Shown piece after piece: positions 30,630 to 40,799 of a stretch of DNA of 64,000 nt. How positions within the stretch are numbered: position 1 is the stretch's first letter; the number at the start of each line of letters is the position of its first letter. Origin of the DNA: Siphonodentalium dalli (lineage: Eukaryota > Mollusca > Scaphopoda > Gadilida > Siphonodentaliidae); contig CP136061.1 in NCBI GenBank assembly GCA_032622095.1, forward strand, positions 91,611,845-91,675,844, written 5' to 3'. Position numbers and translations under genes: made by a program. The notes beneath the pieces were generated by a model that saw only the letters and a list, made by a program, of their open reading frames with translations, ran no database searches and was not told the DNA's origin.

Positions 30630-31184
30630 TCTAATATATATTTTGGGACTTCTGTCTGACGAAATTTGATACCTAGAGGTGATTTTGTCCATGGAGTGCT
30701 TTGGATGGGTCAAATCGTGACCCCTGCCTGACATTGACCTTAAAAAAGGTCAATTCAAGGTCAAATCGGGTAAAACGGTACGGATTTCGACGAGATTTGA
30801 TACCTAGAGGCACTTTTGTCCAGGGAGTGTTCTGGACGGGTCAAATCGTTACCCCGACCTGACATTGGCCTTCAAAAAGGTCAATTCAAGATCAAATCGG
30901 GTAAAACGGGGTACTTTTGTCAGGGGAGTGTTTTGGACTGGTCAAATCGTGACCCCGACCTGACCTTGACCTTCAAAAGTGTCAATTCAATGTCAAATCG
31001 CGAATTTTGACGGGATTTCGACAACATTTGATACCTAGGGTTACTTTTGTCAGAGGAGTGTTTTCGACGGGTCAAATCCCCGACCTGACCTTGACCTTCT
31101 AAATGGTCAATTCAATGTCAAATCGCGCAATTCGCCGAAAAGCAGAGGGGAAACAGCCCGGACGAAGTCGGGTCCACCAGCTAG
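30630..31184 (+). mobile_element. Non-autonomous Helitron, second of the pair
   Basis: Starts TCTAATATATATTTTGGG immediately after the CTAG of the first copy. It ends CCCGGACGAAGTCGGG, TCCACCAG, CTAG and is followed by T. The outer flanks (GGTCCCA before, TGCAGTATAAGTGCG after) match an unoccupied satellite unit at 29363-29393, confirming insertion between A and T. Confidence 0.85.
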
Positions 31185-31479
31185 TGCAGTATAAGTGCGT
31201 TCACGTCAATCCCAAGTCGCCGCGTCCCTACATATAACCAGTCGTGAGAACATGCAATGAAATTGTCAAACAGACCCGGAAGTGCCACAATCAATATTGG
31301 AAAAGCAGTACATACGTGCCCCTCGCCGCCCCCATAGTCCATACGTGTGATGGCCAGACGTGAAAACATGCACATGACATTTTCAATTATACCCTATAGT
31401 GTCGCATACAATGTAAGTACTTACACCAAACCCCCTGTCACTGCGTCCCTACTTGTGACCCACCGCGAACACACACACG

Positions 31480-33223
31480 CATTTTACAGATAGCGAGAAT
31501 GATGCATGCTGGGAATGAACGAAAGTGTCCAAACAAAGCCACGTGCTTACAGCCGCATGCGTTTACTATGGGGGATTTAGGGTGGGTCTATAAAACTAAT
31601 TTTTTCATCAACAGACAATCACTGCACATTAATTAACATGGAAAGGCTCAGATTTAAATAGTCCTATTAAAAATCATTTATTCAATTTGATATAAATGAA
31701 AACATAACATTCTTCAAATAAATTTAAACTCTTCACTGAACTCTTCAAATAAAAATATACTATTCAAAAAAACCATAATAAAATAAAACAAAAGTGTTAA
31801 AACAAACTTTGACCGATGTCAATGATATTCGGTATATGCGTCTAGGATCCCCTCTAGATGGGAGCTGTAACTTGATTTTTGATGAAAAATATGGCCACTG
31901 GCAGCCATCTTGGATTTTACTCTTGGCATCACTAAATTATTTAGCACACACTACAGAGCTTATCCCTCATCCGATCATCACCAAACTTTATGTGAATCCT
32001 TGGTGTGACCTCTCGATGTGTGCCTACCATTTTTTCCCGAATGCTGTAAAAACATGGCTACCAGCGGCCATCTTGGATTTTACTCTTTGTATGACTAAAT
32101 CCTTTAGCACGTCTTACAGATCACATTTCTCATCCAGTCGTCACCAAATTTCATATGGATCTTCGGGGTGACCTCAAGAAAGGGAGCATCCCTTTTCCCC
32201 CGAAAATTGTTCAAAAACAAACATGGCCACCAGGAGCCATCTTGGATTTCAAATGTGAATCCATCAGCACAACCTACAGCCCACATTTATAGGAGAATTG
32301 CTTTGAAACTTTACAGCTATAAGTAGGACAGTTTCTATAATCATGATATGGAACATAGATCAGATAAGATCAGGACAACTAAGTAAAATAGTCATTTGAA
32401 GCAGTTTGAAGGGGGTGGATCCCTATCCCAGAATCGGAAACAAATAAAAAATAGGTGGTGGTGGGTACCTAGTGGGCGGAAAAAATAAAAAAGCGCCTTG
32501 TGTCCGGAAAGTTTTTCCTGACCCCCCCCCCATGGCTGTATTTGAACATTTGTTACACAGGCTGTACGATAATTAACTTCAACTGATAAGCACCGACTGA
32601 TACGCGCGCAACAGTTTGTCTCAAATAAATTGTTATAAAAACACAGGTTTATGACCGCGGACATAAGCCGATTAAGTGTGATGTAATTGATCCAGGAACA
32701 TGACAAATGGAGATTCTATCACCATTCGACACGAAACTGGGACCTTTAAACAGACAAGTTTCATTTTCGTGGGACACGAAAAAGCGAATTTATTGTTGGC
32801 AGTTTCGGCAGTCTGAGTATTAATTAATCCCAAAATACACGGAACTCCTTTACGATATTCCGATAGGACAATGTTTACTCTATGTTCTCTAAAAAAATGG
32901 TGTGAATATTCTCGATAGAACTATTTTTATCAGACGTTTTGTAACACCTTAAAACATTGAGTTTTCGGACTATTTCGTCGCATAAAATCAATAAAAATAC
33001 GATGAGCAACTGAAAATTTTTTGAACATTCTAGAAGGGGTATATGTGCCTGATATATATTTAAAATTTCACGCAAAAACTATAAAAGATGACAAGGTTAT
33101 AATTAGTTTAATAGACCCACTCTAAATCTCCCATAGTAAATGCATGCCGCCGATAAGCATGGGTCTGTGTTTGCATAGTTTCTGTCCCGGCATGCAACAG
33201 TCAAAATGGTTATCTGTAAAATG
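31480..33223. mobile_element. Long-TIR DNA element, about 1.74 kb
   Basis: The left end (CATTTTACAGATA at 31480, TGCATGCTGGGA at 31503, GCATGCGTTTACTATGGG at 31555) is the imperfect reverse complement of the right end, which finishes TATCTGTAAAATG at about 33223. Each TIR is about 125 bp. The interior holds a tandem repeat and AT-rich filler but no transposase. A target-site duplication is not clear. Confidence 0.75.
31820..32300 (+). repeat. About 167-bp tandem repeat, three copies
   Basis: GCCATCTTGGATT recurs at about 31905, 32068 and 32236, each preceded by an ATGGCCACCAG-like block and followed by TTTAGCACA and ATCACCAAA-type sequence. It lies inside the 31480-33223 element. Confidence 0.8.
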
Positions 33224-33910
33224 GTCTGTAAAGTGGAGTTTGTTTTAATTCACATTTTAAAAAACCTATTTACTTTACTAAAGGTCAGTAAAAATATTAA
33301 CTGTTTTAGTTTTAATTAACTATTTGCTTCTTCTCATCGTAAATACGCCATTACTATTTGCTTCTTCTCATCGTAAATATGCAACTACAACGTTTCCGTC
33401 CATGTACAAAATATGATTTAATATCGTATTTTTAATTCATTTCACTTAATAATCTTAATTTAAAATAATCATTACCTGGTTATCAAGAACAAGTATAAAA
33501 CTGTACATTTCGTCGTTTAAAAGAGAGATATGCATAGCTAATATATATAGTATATACATCATACTTTAATATAATACGTTATTTAATACACCAAACATTG
33601 TATCAGATTTAAAAAGTAATTCTTTGTAAAATAATTCATGGACGATCTGATGCATGCATCTTCATTTTCTTTTTGCTAATTGTTTTCGGTATACAGTTGT
33701 ACCATTGACACAGGCCAAGATATATTGGGCTGGTTTGATCCGGCTCGAAGCTGGTTTACTCCGATTTCATATGATAACAAAGAAAAGCAATCGTAATTTC
33801 GGGCTAACATTTACTCATATTGGTAAACCAAGTGACACATGAGACACAGTGGAATCCAATTTTCCACTATTATATACCCCTCTTCGGGCGAAATGAGTAG
33901 TACACATCTG

Positions 33911-33946
33911 GGGTATCTTCCTTCGTGAGTGTCCAATTTAAGTCGA
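33911..33946 (+). promoter_or_regulatory. Conserved block upstream of GST exon 1 copy b
   Basis: TATCTTCCTTCGTGAGTGTC followed by CAATTTAAGTCGA, about 112 bp upstream of the ATG at 34058. The same block precedes exon copies at 36776, 40667 and 45079. A promoter role is inferred only from conservation and position. Confidence 0.4.
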
Positions 33947-34057
33947 ATATATATTTACATATTGATTCGACTTTAAAAATTGCTTACTTTTATCAGTTAT
34001 GCTGTGCAAATACGGTTACCGTGCGTCCATTTATCGAGGGTCCACTAACATTTTGCC

Positions 34058-34190
34058 ATGCCGTCTTACAAACATACTGATTTTGATCTGCGAGCGCGAG
34101 CGGAATGCATTAGATTCATTCTGAATTATGCAGATGTGGAATTCGAGGATGTTCGCATTAAAAGGGAGGATTGGCCAGTCATGAAAGCAA
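34058..34190 (+). CDS. GST gene 2, exon 1 copy b, catalytic Tyr lost
   Basis: An open 133-nt exon with donor A|GTGAGC. It starts MPSYKHTDFDLRARAE, so the catalytic Tyr8 is Asp, Leu6 is His and Gly13 is Ala, while EDWPVMKA at the end is preserved. DNA identity to copy a is very high. If used, the protein would lack the hydroxyl that activates glutathione; otherwise this is a decaying copy. A dense 45-bp minisatellite starts just after the donor. Confidence 0.65.
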
Positions 34191-34202
34191 GTGAGCAATA
34201 AT

Positions 34203-34820
34203 ACCTAAATATAAGGGGAGAGGGGTCTGTATTGTTATATGGGGGTCTGCTTTCATGGCAACGCAACTGACTATACGGGGATATAGGTGATTTATATGGG
34301 GAGATGAGGTATGCGTTCATGGCACCGCAACTGACTATAAGGGGAGAGGGGGTCTGCGTTCAAGCCACCGCAAATGACCTTAAGGGGAGAGGGGATCCGC
34401 GTTCATGGCACCGCAACTTACTTTAAGGGGAGAGGGGGTATGCGCTCATGGCACCGCAACTGACTATAAGGGGAGACGGGGTCTGTGCCCATGGCACCGC
34501 ACCGTATTGCATCATATCTGACTACATGTATATGGGAATATGGGGTCTGCGTTCAAGAAACGCACCTGACTATAAGGGGAGACGGGTCTGAATTTATGGC
34601 ACCGCACCTGACTATAAGGGGAGAGGGGTCTGCGTTCATGGCACTGCACCTGACTAGAAGGGGAGAGGTGGTCTGTGTTCATGGCACCGCATCTGACTAT
34701 ATGGGGAGAGGGGGTTTGCGTTCATGGGACCACAACACATTGTTTCATATATGAATATATGGTGAGAGGGGTATGCGTTCATGGCATCTCACCGCATTGC
34801 ATCATATCTGATCTGTTCAT
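34203..34820 (+). repeat. About 45-bp minisatellite after the exon-1b donor
   Basis: About a dozen copies of CTGACTATAAGGGGAGAGGG, then TCTGCGTTCATGGCACCGCA, with length variants. A single unit of the same kind follows the donor of exon copy a near 28390-28450, so the array expanded after duplication. Confidence 0.9.
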
Positions 34821-35544
34821 AATTCAAACTTGAGAAATTCCCATTTCGTCGGTGACCTTCCATGAACTCGTATCGGCATTTTTTTAAATTCTACAGGCGA
34901 GAACAAAACTTCATAAAGTTGAAATAGTCACCCCACCATTGAATGTTTTATATCCAACTTATGAATAAATTGTCTGCCGATGTATTGAACGTTTCTTTGA
35001 TTACAATTGACAAGGCATTTAAGTATAAACCTCGTATAAGAACAAAACAAGAGAGCGGGAAAAAATTAAGAGTGGACAAAACGTCGTATCGGAGGGGTTA
35101 CGAGACAAAATAAAGCATTTTTTCTCAATGGCTGAGCGACACACCGAGAATTACCCATATCAGGTGCATGTAATCAGACCCGTAATCAGACCCGTAGACC
35201 CGTAGTTTTCCCACAAAAACTGCCGACACGAGTTCTTGGAATTCATTGCCGATCGGGATTTCAGTGAACAGATTGCAAGATACTTTGAAGTTGAAACAGT
35301 TATTCAATCAAAATAGCGAGCGCAAAACAAATTTTGTTTCGATATTTATTAAAGAGATTTTGGAATTACGCACTTATGTGCGCGTTCACATTTCTAGGTG
35401 CACGAGTACACACATGTATATAAGTAAATATAAATTCGTTGATGCACACCATAGACCATGTATTGGTAAATATATTATCTGAGTATGATGAGTAAATAAG
35501 TATACATCTATTAAGCGCGACATCGATGTTATATACATGTAGTG

Positions 35545-36344
35545 CTAGAAGGTGACCCGACTTCGTCCGGGCTTTGACCTTGAATTGACCATTTTGAAGG
35601 TCAAGGTCAGGTGGGATCAAACACCAACACACCAAAAATGGTGGAAATCAGCCCAGCGGATACCGGGAAATCGGTCCAGCGGATACCGAGATACCCTATG
35701 CATCAAATTTCGTCCGTAAAAATCCGCCAGTTTAACCCGATTTGATTTCCACTCAAGTATATAAACGCGCCTCATATACACACGCTCATTAATTGTCAAG
35801 TTTCAACGTAAAGATAAATTACCATCGGTGCCCGAGATATCGACAAGACGTCTGAAACAGTCAAATGCATCGGCCGGTTAAGCGTTAACGTGATCTAACG
35901 TTATGACCTCTAACGACGTCATAGAAGTTACGCATTGTTTTTATCCTGATGGAAGATAGTACCACTTATTCTTGATAATTGAGGCAGATAACTAAAACGG
36001 ATACATACGCATTATATATCGTTGGAAAGAGGAAACACGAAAGATTCTCACAGTGTCATTATTATGACAGGCATTTTATTATTCGCGCTGTTTTGAATCG
36101 ATTTGTAAGCACCGAACTCAAATGAAAGTCCCGTAACACAGCGTAAAAACATATTTGACCTCGGCACGTGAAAAGTTGACATCGGATCTGAAAATTAATA
36201 TGCCTATGTCACCCCCCGGCCGAAAATACCCCCACATACCAAGTTTCATCGAAATCGGGTCAGCCGTTTTCGAGTTCATCGATTACACACACACACACAC
36301 ACCCTCACAAACACACAAACAGATCTTCCAAAATATATAATAGA
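35545..36344 (-). mobile_element. Non-autonomous Helitron, 800 bp, minus strand
   Basis: Read on the minus strand it begins TCTATTATATATTTTGG (at 36344) and ends with the CCCGGACGAAGTCGGG hairpin and CTAG at 35545. The 5' flank is A as expected; the 3' flanking base is C rather than T. 35545-35936 is shared closely with 57614-57996. Non-coding. Confidence 0.75.
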
Positions 36345-36534
36345 TACCATGCATACTCTGCTTAATGATTTGTCGTGTATGTATACATGTACACATATTG
36401 ATGATACGTAATTGTGTCATATGTATTGTCTCTGTAATGTCTTTTATGATGACCAGAGTTACTATTTAATTGAATTGAATTAAATTGAGGACGACTGGCA
36501 GCCGTCAAGTCAAATGAGTGGTACTCAGCTGCAT

Positions 36535-36571
36535 GGAGTGTCTTCGTTCGTGTATGTCAAATTTAAGTCGA
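36535..36571 (+). promoter_or_regulatory. Conserved block upstream of GST exon 1 copy c
   Basis: GGAGTGTCTTCGTTCGTGTA then AATTTAAGTCGAGGGCATAT, about 205 bp before the ATG at 36776. Orthologous in position to the blocks at 33911, 38311 and 44789. Promoter function is inferred. Confidence 0.4.
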
Positions 36572-36775
36572 GGGCATATTTACAATCTTCATAGTGAATG
36601 AGTATTATAATTGACCTTGTATAGTGCATATGTATCTATTGGTTTGGACTTTGGGTATGGCTTACTATTATCAGTTCTGTTCAAATACGGCTACATTGCG
36701 AAAAATCTTGTCACAGTATAATCACCTATACGCTGTCGGTACAGTTTGTGTTAGTGCTCCGATACACTGACGGCC

Positions 36776-36908
36776 ATGTCGACTTACAAACTTACTTACT
36801 TCAACATTCGAGCTCGAGGGGAATGTATTCGGTTCATATTGAATTATGCAGATGTGGAATTCGAGGACGTTCGAATTGCAATGGAGGATTGGCCAGGCAT
36901 CAAATCAA
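36776..36908 (+). CDS. GST gene 2, exon 1 copy c (intact)
   Basis: 133 nt, donor A|GTGAGT. It starts [16 protein letters not shown], keeping Tyr8 and Arg14 but with Ala at position 13, and ends EDWPGIKS. It and the following 1.4 kb of intron are very similar to copy d at 40667, so the pair arose by a recent segmental duplication. The best candidates for a working first exon of gene 2 are this copy, copy d and copy a. Confidence 0.8.
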
Positions 36909-38290
36909 GTGAGTAATACACAGTTGGTTAAAAGGAGGATATCACCTCCCTTTCGTTTGTCATTTCAAGCGGTACGTTGGAATTATACTACGCTGTTACA
37001 ATGGCCTATATTCAGGAAGGTTTCATACCCGCGTCTTAAATGTATTTGTGATTCAAGAAGAAGGCTGGTACGATTCCTTGACGGCAATATATTGTGGTAT
37101 ATTGGCTGGTTATATAATCGGCTGTTTATCCTTGATCTGACGCTATTTTGTTCTTGACAGATCAACCGCATCCCATTCAATGTGCCGTAAGTAGAGTACT
37201 ACATGTGTGTAGCTATCATGACTTTTTATCTTAATGTGGTATAGAGTCTGACATATCCTATTGAGGAAAGTGATGAAAATAGATGCCAATCTTTGTCTTT
37301 CGTCACATTTACGGAGAGGGACACACCTCCAATAACGGAACATACTATCTTTACTTAATATGATAGTCGGTATCAAACCTGCTTCAACATACACCATGAT
37401 GCATAGCCGTTGCTGTTATCTTTGTCATTCCCAAAATGAATTCCAGGAACCATAACTCTGTCGAGTCATTGATCTCATTGTCATAAAAACCCCAGAGGTT
37501 AAATCCGTAAATATAAGTCAAAATATGTTTTATAGACTGTGTGTATATACTAATCAGTGGGGTGGTGTCGCGAAAGCAGTTACTACAAGTCCGTGTGGGT
37601 TGATGGGTCGCTGATTTGTCCAATACCATGTAATTGTTGTTTTCAAATTTCCGCTGTTTAAAGACACACGTTAACTAATATCAATATATATGTTCAACCA
37701 TTTTAACTGAAATAGAGTCAGTCTTAATATTTACACAATCTTTGTTCATCTAGATAACTATATCATGGGGTGGATCCGGCTTCTGACAAGGAAACAATTG
37801 CACTGACAAAGTACAATTCCATCGGTTCTTATAAATTATATTGTTGCTTTCTATCTTCAAATATCCATGTCCATGATGCCAATGTCAGCTGACTTAATTG
37901 TTCTAATACTTTAAACACTATTAATATTGAACGATATACACACATTTCCTGTATTAATGTATGATGTTCACCATTTGGGTGGAATTGACATGTTCATATA
38001 CATGTCACAAGAAGCAGAGTAACACAGTTCTCATTTTCTGAGGATAACAACTTTTGATTTCGGGATACCCAATTTTGCCACTGCATGCGTTTTGTCGGCG
38101 TGTTCTTAAATACGCTACTTGTTATTGGAACAAACTGCAGTTGAACAATTATAATTAACTATAAATTAAACCGAGATTATGCGACCATTTTGGTCATCTA
38201 GTTGGGGCTAGCCACCACAATATATAATTTCCAAAAGGCATCACCCTCTTTGTCGCATAAATAATTTGCTGGTGACGCCGGTAACATGTG
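36776..38290 (+). repeat. Segmental duplication unit 1 (partner 40667-42185)
   Basis: The exon and about 1.4 kb of downstream intron are nearly identical to 40667-42185, with a few small indels (for example around 37390 and 41300). The similarity runs through GGGGCTAGCCACCACAATAT to the point where the next promoter block starts, giving a tandem unit of about 1.8 kb. Confidence 0.9.
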
Positions 38291-38310
38291 GGTACGGATA
38301 GTACATACCT

Positions 38311-38350
38311 GGAATGTCTTCGTTCGTGGGAGTCCAATTAAAGTCGAGGG
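38311..38350 (+). promoter_or_regulatory. Conserved block upstream of GST exon 1 copy d
   Basis: GGAATGTCTTCGTTCGTGGG and AGTCCAATTAAAGTCGAGGG. It is separated from its exon at 40667 by a 2.07-kb transposon; without it the spacing would be about 280 bp, like copy e. Promoter function inferred. Confidence 0.4.
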
Positions 38351-38372
38351 TAGATGGATGGCGTATTATAAT

Positions 38373-40447
38373 GGGAGGCACCGCGCGAGGCCTCACCAGG
38401 CGGCGCTGTTATCCGATTGGTTATAACATTACTTTCGATTTCGCTATCGGCGTTTGTTTACCTTAGTCGACATGCGTATTTTGTACCCATCGGATCGTTC
38501 TTTACACCAACATAACACATTTATTGAGATGTGTCTTCGCGTGATTATAATAATTATACCATAAAGAAACTAAAGATATGACTTGAGAAGCGTGGAGCTA
38601 TCCTGACTGGTCGAAAACGTGACTTAATAGAGAGGTAGATTTTCGTGTACTATCCATCGTGGTCTATTTCTGACATCGCAAACGTGTTATACTTTACAAG
38701 TTCCCGAGGAATAATTCTAGCGTATATTTCCATTCAATGGCTGTTATATGCCATACAATATACTATTTAACAGAAATAATGTTTCATTTGTTAGATTGTT
38801 TTATGAAAATTTCACAACTGTATTACTATTCTGCCCTATTTATTTGGTCCGAATTGGTCATTCTCATCGGGTTTTTTTGTGACAAAGTTACTCAGGTTCA
38901 CGAAATTGTGATAAAGTTACCAGGTTGTGGATAATTGTGAGTTAGTTACATAGATTATTACAATATCATGTTTTATAACAACAATATTCATATTTTACGA
39001 TACACATGACTACCTCCAGTATACTATATTAATATTTATTGGGGTTGTTGACCAAACCTGCACAGAGAACCTGCAGACATTTCATCAACCAAAATCGAAA
39101 CATCAAGGTAAATTTACAGCTATAATTAATTTACCTAAAGAACAAAAATATTACCATTATTCACTATATATTTACGCATTCACTATGTGAGTATTTACCA
39201 ATTAACGTGTTAATCGAGATCTTATTTCTGTTCTTCAAATTAAATTATCTTTATAAAATGGAAACTAACGATGAACACATATCATTGGATAATTAAATAT
39301 GTACGCTCTTTATATCTGTTCTGAGAAAAAAATATCAAATTAAATGCTCTTTATGGAAATTTGCACACATATTATTGGGTAATTACTGATGAACGCTCTT
39401 TATTTCTGTTCTTCAGAAAATGATTATCAAATGAATTAACATCATGGAAATTGGGACTTACCTCGTTATCAGTTGTGACACACCCCTTGCATGTGAGAGT
39501 TCGTCCGCTTTTGAAAGTGGGTAAATGTCCGGTGGGGAAATGTCCGTATACCCGACAGGGGGGCGCTGTATTAACATTTCGAAAAAGGCCAGGTGTATAT
39601 AAGTAATCATCACTGTTTGTGACTTTACTAATGGACTTTAATGATAGATAAGCTGGATAAATAGTTCTATTGTTCAAAGTGCAATCCAATTAGGTCACTG
39701 GTAATTACATAATTAGCACATAATAATTAATATATTGTGTTACGCCTGATTCAGTTCAAATGACAATCACATGTGTTGAAAGTTCTGCCCACATGATCCC
39801 AAAAGAACAAATGACCCATAATAATGTTATGCTATATATTATTACCACAACAATATATCATATTTTCTGATTGTGGGGATCAAATTTAATTTTCATGGAC
39901 AGATTAATAAGCATATGTGGTAACAATATTAATAGTTGAATCAGACTAAACTTTTTTCGTACCTGGAATGCAGGTCAGATCGTTTTCACGTTCACGCTCG
40001 TGACATTATTTGCAATCATTATAAATACTATTCAAATAGCAAAATATTGATTGTTGTGTTATTTGACTCAACTAAAAATGTTAGTTTGGTAGTCAGATGG
40101 TAGGAAATGATTACGACAAACAACAGGTTTTCCTATCTGACTTCCGGGTGTCCACTGTTTGTTGGAATTCGGCAAATTCCTTTTCACCGCAAAAATCCAT
40201 TTTTCTCTCAATATCTGATCTTTCGAGAATCGATGTCCGACTATGACTTTTCGACAAAGCAGTACACAACAATTTGTTGGCATTGTTGTTCTCACAATTG
40301 TCTAAGCGATCGATAATAGTCACCTGTAATTGTACTGATTTGTATGCGCTAACAGTAGTAACCCAACGTAAACAAAGCTGACCCAGATATTCTATAACAC
40401 ATGGCGTAGCGGCGACGTATATCGGGAGTTCTCAGCGCGGTGCCTCC
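38373..40447 (-). mobile_element. 2.07-kb TIR element carrying a THAP domain
   Basis: It has perfect 14-bp terminal inverted repeats (GGGAGGCACCGCGC and GCGCGGTGCCTCCC). It interrupts a sequence that is continuous upstream of exon copies c (36600-36625) and e (44855-44880), which define the empty site TATTATAATTG. At the break AT is present on both sides. A THAP-domain frame lies on the minus strand near the right end; no full transposase is seen, so it is probably non-autonomous or decayed. Confidence 0.82.
40068..40295 (-). CDS. THAP zinc-finger domain fragment
   Basis: A frame of up to 75 residues; the second Met (40283) is the likelier start because THAP proteins begin M-P-x-x-C. Visible THAP features are CCVLLC near the start (C-x4-C), HRFSKD, EKWIFAVKR with the invariant Trp, the Pro of WTP, and VVCRNHF (C-x2-H) near the end. 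The C-terminal AVPTF box is missing and a stop follows soon, so the domain is truncated or joined to another exon. THAP domains bind DNA in P-element and Kolobok-type transposases and in host proteins. Its place inside the TIR element suggests a transposase N terminus. Confidence 0.6.
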   Translation of the reverse strand: MRTTMPTNCCVLLCRKVIVGHRFSKDQILREKWIFAVKRNLPNSNKQWTPGSQIGKPVVCRNHFLPSDYQTNIFS

Positions 40448-40666
40448 CATTGTCCTTGTAGTGCATATTTATCTATTGCGTGTACTTTGGCTATCGCTTA
40501 CATTTATCGGTTATGTTGTGCAAACAGGGTTACACTGCGTGCAAAACATCGTTCCGGTCCAATTAACGGTTCCGTGGAACCTAGCACAGTTTGTGTATTC
40601 AAGGATTGTGTGTGAACATCTATAAGTCGTCGGTACATTTATCGAGTGTTCCCATACACCGAGGTC

Positions 40667-40799
40667 ATGCCGACTTACAAACTTACTTACTTCACCACCC
40701 GAGCTCGGGCGGAATGTATTCGGTTTATACTGAATTATGCAGATGTGGAATTCGAGGACGTTCGAATTACAATGGAGGATTGGCCAGCCATAAAATCAA
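40667..40799 (+). CDS. GST gene 2, exon 1 copy d (intact)
   Basis: 133 nt, donor A|GTGAGC. It starts MPTYKLTYFTTRARAE with Tyr8 and Arg14 kept, Ala at 13 and Thr-Thr at 10-11, and ends EDWPAIKS. Its promoter block lies beyond the THAP element, so transcription may be altered. The preceding 200 bp, ending ATCGAGTGTTCCCATACAC, is shared with copy e. Confidence 0.78.

Larger units (their letters stand above)
28965..31460 (+). repeat. About 110-bp satellite array, interrupted by Helitrons
   Basis: At least eleven diverged units share GCAATATAAGTACGYACAC, CATGTCGCCRCGTC and ACATGAAATGTTCAAAC blocks (for example near 29045, 29163, 29270, 29380, 29782, 29895, 31190 and 31405). The array lies in the first intron after exon copy a and is broken at 30010-31184 by two Helitrons. 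Confidence 0.8.
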
